Shown here: positions 57,211 through 64,000 of the stretch, one piece after another
Position numbering within the stretch: position 1 is the stretch's first letter
How the letters are laid out: every line of letters begins with the position of its first letter
Source: Armillaria gallica
Taxonomy: Eukaryota; Basidiomycota; Agaricomycetes; Agaricales; Physalacriaceae
Assembly: GCA_037576215.1 (NCBI GenBank)
Contig: JBANDB010000012.1
Span: 992,001 to 1,056,000 of the forward strand
DNA length: 64,000 nt
Direction of reading: 5' to 3'
Made by a program: the position numbers and the translations under genes
The notes under the pieces: generated by a model
What the model was told of the DNA's origin: nothing
Database searches by the model: none
The model's input: only the letters and a program-made list of their open reading frames with translations

Positions 57211-57387
57211 TCCGTACTGCGCAGTTGAAGGACAGTCTCCATGATCACCAACAAGAGTTCATCCCTCATATCCTCGATGGCAACAACCTCTTTGTTTGCA
57301 CAGCTACCGGCGATGGAAAATCGGCATATTTTACAGCTCCCATTCTGGCTTACATTGATGTACACGATGATCCGGATATGGAATCCT
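57211..57387 (+). pseudogene. DEAD-box (RecQ-like) helicase fragment with Walker A motif
   Basis: An open stretch reads HDHQQEFIPHILDGNNLFVC followed by ATGDGKSAYFTAPILAYID, the N-terminal Q-like motif and Walker A loop (TGDGKSA) of superfamily 2 helicases. It then reaches a TGA at 57,388-57,390. This ATP-binding loop form recurs in RecQ-related helicase fragments of mushroom genomes. Nothing downstream continues the helicase core clearly, although a GT-AG intron cannot be excluded. Block 1 has no counterpart at this place. Confidence 0.5.
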
Positions 57388-57390
57388 GCT

Positions 57391-59580
57391 GATGACGGAG
57401 CTGGAAGTGCTGAAGAAGTTGATAAAGATTCAGCAGTGTGTTCAGGTGTGGGGAGAGGCTGGAGCAAAGATGAACAATCCAATAAGATAGAATTTGATGG
57501 TGTTGTGTCGCTAGCAGAGGGGAGAGAGTATGAAGATTCGTCACCGTAGTTATGTGGTGTTATGACAGGTATAGTGAATTTGGCCATTCCTTGATTGTTG
57601 TATTTTCGCACTTGGGATGCCATGAGCAAAGTAGAATAGGCAGTAATGCAAATAATGCTTGAAACACGTCAAATGAGGAAACATCAGGTCAAATGAGAGA
57701 GAGAAAGAGTGAAGCGCATGGAATTAATGACGCGTCGTGGTCACATTTTTGCTCAATTACATAATAGGGTCAGTTGTCCATAACTCGATCAACTTAGACA
57801 ACAGACTACATACACACCGTCTCTCCCTTCCTCAATAGGTGTGTATCATCCATCTGTCTAGGAGAGACTAGCGCACGTTGCCTATTCGATGTTACGCTGT
57901 GACTAACTCCAGCTCTCCAGGTTGACCCACATGCCTGATGAATCATAACTGCCGAGAAAAGTGAATGTGGAGGATCGCTACAAGAGACGTGCACTGATTC
58001 GTGGTGCTGCGCTGAAATAATAGTGGAGGTATGGACGTTGTTTCTTCTGCCTTGATGTCCCGCTGATTTATTCAATTGAAGTCCATCGCATTCTGGCTCG
58101 ATCGTAGCTAATGTTATAGTGGAACATTGGCCTCCCCTTTTCTCTGGCGGATGCATGGATACACTTCTGACCGACAATTTGCGCCTCAATGAAATGCATG
58201 GTGATGGTCGCCACCCTCCCGTCTTCACATTGCAAACTCTCTCTTTCCAGTCTGACAGCTCTTTTACTACTGAATGATCATCTTTTTCGAACATTTTTTC
58301 GCCCTTCACACTAGCTGTCGTGTCCAAGGAGGATATTCGGCTGTGAACTTCTGCTTGCTGGGCTCTACTTCTCTTTATCCCCCGTGATATGTGACTAGTG
58401 GTCGTCTTTTGACCTTTTAGCTGGGATCATAGATGATGAGGCGTCTTTGTTAGGCTGACTTCACGGGTCCGGTCATCATACCCATCCCTGGCGAGTGGGT
58501 ACTCCACCACTCAACTGCGTAACCTATTCTTGCCCATTGGGGGGACCATCACAGGTCTATCTTCCCATCAGCACTCAGGACAATGGCTACTTGTTTCGAG
58601 CCTCGTTCTGGCTAGACGACTGATTATGGAAGACAAGTACCAATTTTCTTTTCTGTTGAATTTATAGCTGTATTCTGATTTGTGATGTCTGCTAGGAGCG
58701 TGGTGTTATTAACTCACCACTCCGTAACTCATCTTAAGCTCGAGCACCAGATATGTGAATATGATATACTCGGCCATTTTTGCAGTGCAGACACTATCAT
58801 GTTTCGATACGACACAGCAGAATAATGAACACTTTTGTTGATTTTGGAGATTCATGACTGACAGCTTCTGCATCAAATTGCGGAAACTTGAATCGAACAA
58901 CATTCCCAAGGATTCTGCTATGCTCATGAGGTTTCCAGTCATCATGGGGGTCTTGTATGGAAAGTCATATTTTTGTCGAATATACTCCTACACCTTCTGA
59001 TACAGTCAATTCTGTCATACAGAGTTGTTTCTTGATCTATTGTTTCTACCCTTCCCTGCCGCATTGTTAGCACTGCAAGCACGAACCCCAGCTATCAAAA
59101 ATAGTACACCACTCAAACCCACGCTTTCTTTTTAAGTTACCGCTCCTCAGGTTCAATAATTCTGGTTACCTCCATGGCAGTCACTTTCTTTACGTCACTT
59201 TGTATCAATGTACTACAGCTTTGTGGCTTTTGACGTGCATATTTTGGCACAGAGGAGTCTTTCGTCGACCTGGCTTTGACATGAAATAGCCATCCTTGCC
59301 AATTTATGACCCGTCCATGATAGCATTTATAAAAGCTGTTTGATGACTAAACGTAGCTCATGGAACATTGTCGTCCTCGTAGTCACACCACCATAACAAT
59401 GCGGCGAACAACCTTCGCAATCAACGGTTTAGGTCTTACCCAATCTCCATCAGCGCACCTGCTTCTTTTGATCGTAAACAAGTGCCTCGCATGAACATTT
59501 CCCCCTCCCTCTCCTCCCTTGACCAAACGATCTTCTCGCAGACTTTGTCAAAGAAGCCAAAACTAACGGTTCCAACCTGA
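57391..59580. repeat. Block 2 spacer, diverged repeats
   Basis: 57,890-58,080 resembles 8,510-8,720, 58,480-58,600 resembles 9,290-9,380, and 58,740-59,580 follows 9,580-10,480. No gene is recognised. Confidence 0.4.
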
Positions 59581-59787
59581 CCAACATGCACCAATACAAA
59601 AACCCAAAAGCTCCATCTCCTCAAAGTGTGTCTGTAGCAGATGACGCAGCTTTTATGTGGTGCTACAAGTCTATATGGGTCAACGAGCCGGAGTCTTTCA
59701 TCCAGATGTCAGTTCCAGAGATTCCACTCCACCGGAGGAGGCCGACATCCGGATCCCATACCTCGTCCCGTCATATCCAAAGCAGCC

Positions 59788-60015
59788 TGTTGGAGATATC
59801 ATGGGAAGCCACGAGAAGAGTGTAGAAGGTTCAAGTCGGCATGATGCCAGATGACCTTGGGACCAATACTTACTGCTTATGGACAAGTTTAGTAGAACAT
59901 TCTAGATAGTTTTCATAGTATAAATACAGGCTCTGTAGGAGCCAGAGAATACAAGTTCATTAGTCTGGCTTTACCAGCCACTAGTCTACCCACTGTGAAC
60001 CTACAGTTTCCAACA
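59788..60015 (+). repeat. 5' LTR of the gag-only copia element
   Basis: 228 bp. Contains a TATA box TATAAATA (59,919-59,926) preceded by GAACATTCTAGA (59,895-59,906), which resembles a heat-shock element (nGAAnnTTCn). Confidence 0.93.
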
Positions 60016-60032
60016 GGTTATGGGCCCTGGCC
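60016..60032 (+). promoter_or_regulatory. Primer-binding site matching half of initiator tRNA-Met
   Basis: GGTTATGGGCCCTGGCC starts at the base after the LTR. Its complement matches the 5' half of tRNA-iMet up to the anticodon loop (the CAT anticodon is inside). Drosophila copia is primed from the same kind of tRNA half-molecule. Confidence 0.65.
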
Positions 60033-60104
60033 CTTTGTAGACTATATTTGGTATCTTGATTTCTTGATGCGCCCTCATTTATCGTATTACACACTCATTA
60101 CATC

Positions 60105-60965
60105 ATGGCTACTACAACAGGAAATGTACTGATGTCCATACCGAAACTGACTGGAGACAATTATCATGCCTGGAAATTTGCAATTTCTATGGTACTCCGT
60201 CATATGGGAGTATGGAACATTATGCTTGACAAGCTAGATGAAGTCAAGCCAGAGGAAGAAAGGACCAAAAGATCACAGGCCAAAGAGGATACTAGAACAC
60301 AAAAATTGGAAGAGGCACTCACAACAATTGGATTGACTGTAGACTCGAGCCAATACCAGTATATTCAGGAGTGTACCAATGGAGCAGAAGCATGGAAGGC
60401 ACTAGCCGACATTTATGAAAAGAATTCATGTGCTAACCGAATTGCACTAAAGTGGCAGTTTTACGGATTCAATCATGATGCCGAGGCACCGATCTGCACT
60501 TACATAAGCAGAATTATGAGCCTTGCCAGGAGGTTGAAAGCCATCGGAGTGAAGCTCGAGGACATTGATATTGTTGATGTTCTGATTTTCAATCTTGATG
60601 AGAGTTGGTCAAGCATTGCAGCATCGTTATGCACTGCAGGGAATGATATCAATTCATTATCAGTAGTGACAAATGCTTTGATTGATGAGGAAGGAAGGAG
60701 AGGCGGCCTGCCGAGTTTTGACAGTGCTACTGGGGACACGGCAATGCTGGCACGAAGGACCCAAGGGAGAATTCCGTGGTCCGAAGAAGGAAAGAAGGGA
60801 AGGAATCAGGTTACATGCTATAACTGCAGGAAACCAGGGCATATCAGCCGAGATTGCCAAATTGGTCAGACCCAGAGACGCAATGATCAGGATCAGGACG
60901 ATAACCGTAACAAAGAACACATGAGCCAAGTCTGTTATGAGCTCAGCGACGACTGTGCCTATTGA
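60105..60965 (+). CDS. Copia-type Gag polyprotein, 286 aa, intact
   Basis: MATTTGNVLMSIPKLTGDNY begins the standard copia Gag N-terminus (L-x-G-x-N-Y-x-x-W, here LTGDNYHAW at residues 15-23). An alpha-helical capsid region (UBN2 type) follows, with the zinc knuckle CYNCRKPGHISRDC at about residues 241-254. The frame is uninterrupted and stops with TGA at 60,963-60,965. There is no protease sequence after it and no frameshift into pol. The TATA box and LTR lie upstream. Gag forms the particle that packages element RNA. The intact frame contrasts with the broken chromoviruses around it and suggests recent insertion. Confidence 0.9.
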   Translation: MATTTGNVLMSIPKLTGDNYHAWKFAISMVLRHMGVWNIMLDKLDEVKPEEERTKRSQAKEDTRTQKLEEALTTIGLTVDSSQYQYIQECTNGAEAWKALADIYEKNSCANRIALKWQFYGFNHDAEAPICTYISRIMSLARRLKAIGVKLEDIDIVDVLIFNLDESWSSIAASLCTAGNDINSLSVVTNALIDEEGRRGGLPSFDSATGDTAMLARRTQGRIPWSEEGKKGRNQVTCYNCRKPGHISRDCQIGQTQRRNDQDQDDNRNKEHMSQVCYELSDDCAY

Positions 60966-61231
60966 GGCAATTACTTGAAGGAAGAATTTTGGTACCAGAT
61001 TTCCTTTTGGAAGGTTGGTCTCTTAAGCCGCGGTGGATATGTGTTATCTATCACGGTAGATCTGTGTGATCTGGTGGCCTGGATATGTGTTATCAGCCGG
61101 CTGTGAGTAGCTGTGTGCTCCTGTGATATGGGCTAGAATAGAGGGCTTCCGGGGGAGTTTCCGAGTTTGATGTCTGGTTCTGTTTTTGGTATTTTGTGGA
61201 TTTTGCAGCATAATGCCATCTTGCGGGGGAG

Positions 61232-61459
61232 TGTTGGAGATATCACGGGAAGCTGCGAGAAGAGTGTAGAAGGTTCAAGTCAGCATGATGCCGGATGACC
61301 TTGGGACCAATACTTACTGCTTATGGACAAGTTTAGTAGAACATTCTAGATAGTTTTCATAGTATAAATACAGGCTCTGTAGGAGCCAGAGAATACAAGT
61401 TCATTAGTCTGGCTTTACCAGCCACTAGTCTACCCACTGCGAACCTACAGTTTCCAACA
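61232..61459 (+). repeat. 3' LTR of the gag-only copia element
   Basis: 228 bp. It differs from the 5' LTR at six bases, each a CG/TG or CG/CA type difference. Confidence 0.93.
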
Positions 61460-62295
61460 CAGCCTAGTGGTGGGGCAGAGGTGGAGCACACATTCAAGGA
61501 CATAGAGAAAGATGATCGCATATGAGCAGGATGTATAGACCAAGTATAGACACAAGGGGAAGGTGAGTAAGAAATACAGCAGCTGTGAGGATATCTGATG
61601 TACATTCCGGAAATAAAATGCACAGCTGCCAATATGATTGAATCTCGATCCCAATGACGTACACCGATTATGAAGATCTGCATGATTTCTGCGGTAGTGC
61701 TTATATGTGTGACTGAGGTAGATCTGGCTATGTGCACAGCTGCCACACATACTAAAGTAGGCACGTTGATATTGAGGGTATCGAGGTGAGTCACAAAGAA
61801 TGAAGCTGGAGAGATACTGTGCAATTGACTGAGTTTGCATCAGCACACATATCCTGCTGGTTATACAATCGATCACTGGCTGGAGGTTACTGGCGAGAGG
61901 TATAGACAGCAGACACCAACGTAAAATGAGCAAGACGTGGGCGCGAAATTAATAATGCATGCACCTCCACTACTAGTTCTCTGTCTGCAGCTATGATCCT
62001 CGTTACGTGCTCCTTCGTTTGCAATTTGCTCTGCGCAATATGGCAGAAGTGACGGATATATTTTGACCTGCAGAGCCAATATTAGCGATGCACTGTGGTT
62101 AAAACATAAACTATGCATGCACCTCATAGAATTAAGATAAGGTAGTACCATTTGGAGCTGTAGGTACAGAATGACAGTACATAGACAGTCCATCAGAAGA
62201 ATGTTTTGGAGGAGGGATAATATGAGTGTGCATAATCATTTGTAAGTAGGTCAAATGTGCCCCCCCAAAAGTTTTGTCCAGAAGAAAGAGTCCTC

Positions 62296-63260
62296 TTAGA
62301 TAGCAACGACCCATGCCAAGACAGTGGTGAGGGTGCCAGCACCTCCAACCTGTGCACACGAGGCAGTGTCGGATGCAGAGGTGGAGGGTGTGGTGGACAA
62401 CGTGCGGGTGGAGGAGCCTGATGCCGAGGCGGAGGCGGAGCTCGCACAGGTGGTGGACCTGGTCACTGAGGTGGAGCCTGATCCAGATGTGGACCTAGAA
62501 GCACGCTTAGCGAAGGAAGGGCTAACAGAAGGAAGGAGACTCACATGGAGGCGAAACCAGACAACACAGATGCAGAGCCACTAGCACTCACACTACTGCT
62601 TTGACTGGCAGACCCTGTCAATGATGCAAGATGGAGAAAGTACCTGTCTGAGCATACATATCGTTGATATTGGAGATATTCATGAGCTCGATGGTGTACC
62701 CATCTCTGCAAGGGTCATCTGTTAGTTAGGGATGTGCACCGTACTGTTACGGATACGACTGTAACAATATGGCCATAGACCGTATGAAAAATCTTGCCCA
62801 TGGTACGGTACAGCTGATGCCAAATCCGTACCGTGTCTGTACCATTGTCCGTATACGGATAGTTTCACGATGAGAGCGAATAACTGTCATCAAAATGTAA
62901 GTGTAGTTTGCATCATTGAGATCATATTTACTGACCTCAATGACATTGAATGGTCCCCTACCATTCCCTCGACAACCATACTTCAACCATATGGATATAG
63001 CCATATTTTGGCTCATCCAAAGTGCTCATGGTATGGACCTGTATCTGTAGCCACTGTATGTAGCCACCATGATATGGATACAGTGCACATCCCTACCATT
63101 AGTGTGTGAAACAAACAAGGAAGGAAAGACAGCGAAACATACTCGGCAGGGATCTGGGGAAGGGTGAGGCTGAGGGAACTGAGGCTGGAGTTGATGTTGT
63201 TGGCGATAGCGTACTGGCTGTTGAAGGACTGGTTGATGAGCTCAATGGAGAACATGGGAG
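62296..63260 (-). pseudogene. Kre9/Knh-like GPI-anchored gene, copy 3 (N-terminus lost, intron invaded)
   Basis: On the minus strand MFS is joined directly to IELINQSFNSQYAIANN (about 63,250-63,195), then SLTLPQIPAE. The intron (63,141-62,706, donor GTATGT, acceptor TTGCAG) carries a hAT MITE, which lengthens it from about 59 to 436 nt. Next come DGYTIELMNISNINDMYAQTGTFSI, a break near 62,630, a second intron (62,544-62,495, 50 nt as in copy 1), a Ser/Thr-rich stalk and a hydrophobic end (VGGAGTLTTVLAWVVAI, stop at 62,296). The signal peptide and first part of the domain are missing through a deletion joining two TTCTCC-like points. It is not expected to be secreted. Confidence 0.6.
62727..63095. 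mobile_element. hAT-type MITE, 369 bp, inside the Kre9-like intron
   Basis: The ends TAGGGATGTGCAC (left) and GTGCACATCCCTA (right) are exact inverted copies, extending imperfectly further. The flanking octamers CTGTTAGT (62,719-62,726) and CCATTAGT (63,096-63,103) differ only as TG versus CA, as from an ancestral CCGTTAGT. Copy 2 of the gene has the uninterrupted site (near 34,425). Motifs such as ccgta/tacgg recur inside. There is no transposase gene. Confidence 0.88.
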
Positions 63261-63299
63261 GGTTTATTTGGCTTTCCACATGGGAGAAGAAGTTTTGTG

Positions 63300-64000
63300 A
63301 CAAAGTTTTGCAAGGGGGTTGTGGGCCATCAGCCTGGCACATCCGGTTGGTCGGTAAAAAGGTCACTAGAAATAATTTTGCTGGTCCTAGTAAATTAGCA
63401 CCTGTGCACCCCATACTCAGTTATAAGAGCCAATTTACATGCCTAAATGACCATGAAAAGCTTCAGAGCATGAGAGAGGCATCCCAAAGCAAAGAAGTGT
63501 GAGAGTAATTGGAATTTGGTTAATTACCTTGCTTGAACCTAGTGCTTATCTCATGCAGTGTATTGGCCTAGAAAGATGAGGATCAAAATAAAATGCCATT
63601 TACAGTAGGGAAGTGGAGTCGCTGTCAGCATCATAGCCTGTAAGGATGTGGCGGCGCACGGAAAAACAATGGAAAACAACAGACTGGGGATCTTGTGCAT
63701 CATGTAGTCACATGATTTGGCCTTTAAGGGTATGTTATTCCCACATGGTTGGTCAGTCAGTCAGTCAGGAACAGGCTTAAAAATAATATTGACCCGATAT
63801 GATTTTCTTAAGTTTTGATCAACTTCAAGGCGGTTATGTCATACATCTGGCTTCACTTCCATCATCGTTTCTCATTATATGTTCTCCCAATGTCGTCTCT
63901 CATCTAGCATGAGACTATCCTCTTGTTCGTTGTTCATCAGTCACTTCTCTCCGTGTCTCAGCACAGATTTCGAATTTCATAACACCACATTACCTACTTC
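63300..64000. repeat. Spacer and start of R repeat, copy 4
   Basis: 63,300-63,830 contains a (CAGT)n microsatellite (about 63,751-63,768) and no gene. From about 63,830 the sequence follows 13,340-13,500 (agcttcaagg..gttatgtcat, then tctcatctagc) until the window ends. Confidence 0.5.

Larger units (their letters stand above)
59788..61459 (+). mobile_element. Non-autonomous copia element carrying only gag, 1,672 bp
   Basis: Identical-length LTRs (59,788-60,015 and 61,232-61,459, 228 bp, TGTTGG ... CCAACA) are flanked by a perfect target duplication CAGCC (59,783-59,787 and 61,460-61,464). It has a primer-binding site, an intact gag of 286 codons, about 260 bp of non-coding sequence and a polypurine tract gcgggggag before the 3' LTR. 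Protease, integrase, reverse transcriptase and RNase H are absent. The six LTR differences are all at CpG positions. It must rely on another copia element for pol; the remnant at 18,085-20,415 has a different LTR. Confidence 0.93.
59586..61755 (+). pseudogene. Gene family G, copy in block 2, right, split by a copia element
   Basis: The exon part is at 59,586-59,787 (NEPESFIQMSVP ... PTSG), then the inserted copia element (59,788-61,459), and the remainder is at 61,460-61,755, ending with the family C-terminus (TAA near 61,753). The insertion point corresponds to the single CAGCC at 10,636-10,640 of block 1. It converges with Kre9-like copy 3. Confidence 0.5.
39000..64000. repeat. Large duplicated block, copy 2 (runs off the window)
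   Basis: Direct copy of 1-13,500 in the same order. It is about 12 kb longer because chromovirus B (8,904 bp), a gag-only copia element (1,672 bp), a terminal-inverted-repeat element (1,250 bp) and a 369-bp hAT MITE have inserted. Removing these leaves a length close to copy 1. Unclaimed stretches inside it (39,000-41,720, 42,973-44,670, 46,956-47,732) hold only diverged repeats of copy 1. Confidence 0.8.

Overview
The window looks like a repeat-rich stretch of a filamentous basidiomycete (Agaricomycete) genome. The evidence is short GT-AG introns of about 50 nt, a caspase-domain (C14) gene, Kre9/Knh-like GPI-anchored genes, a seven-helix membrane protein family common in mushrooms, a chromodomain Ty3/gypsy retrotransposon, and Ty1/copia sequences. 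There is no sign of prokaryotic organisation. Very little is an intact host gene: most of the sequence is transposons, remnants of duplicated genes, and tRNA-like repeats.

Layout. About 1-13,500 (block copy 1) and about 39,000-64,000 (block copy 2) are two direct, diverged copies of one segment. Both hold, in order, tRNA-like repeats, gene family G on the minus strand, a seven-helix membrane gene, gene family G on the plus strand, and a Kre9-like gene on the minus strand. A third partial copy (G plus Kre9-like) lies at about 32,200-34,650. Copy 2 is longer mainly because transposons landed in it after the duplication: chromovirus B (47,733-56,636), a gag-only copia element (59,788-61,459), a 1,250-bp inverted-terminal-repeat element (41,723-42,972) and a 369-bp hAT-type MITE. 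The matching empty sites can be read in copy 1. Between the blocks are tandem minisatellites (15.0-15.6 kb), a 5'-truncated copia remnant (18.1-20.4 kb), chromovirus A (21,235-29,838), a caspase-domain gene (30.9-31.95 kb) and several copies of a repeat carrying tRNA-Thr-like sequences.

The chromovirus is the most informative element. Two copies with LTRs, near-perfect or perfect 5-bp target duplications and uninterrupted frames allow its plan to be read. A Gag of about 820 codons starts 27 nt from the primer-binding site and opens with a predicted membrane helix. A -1 frameshift window leads into protease, reverse transcriptase, RNase H, integrase and chromodomain. The primer-binding site is complementary to a 13-mer in the LTR lying 35 nt downstream of a TATA box, which is the arrangement of a self-primed (Tf1/sushi-like) element.

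Decay is dominated by one process. All LTR-LTR differences in chromovirus A and in the copia element, and nearly all in chromovirus B, fall on CpG dinucleotides. Almost every premature stop is a CGA-to-TGA change, with no frameshifts in the two chromoviruses. This is what cytosine methylation followed by deamination (or a CpG-directed mutator) would leave.
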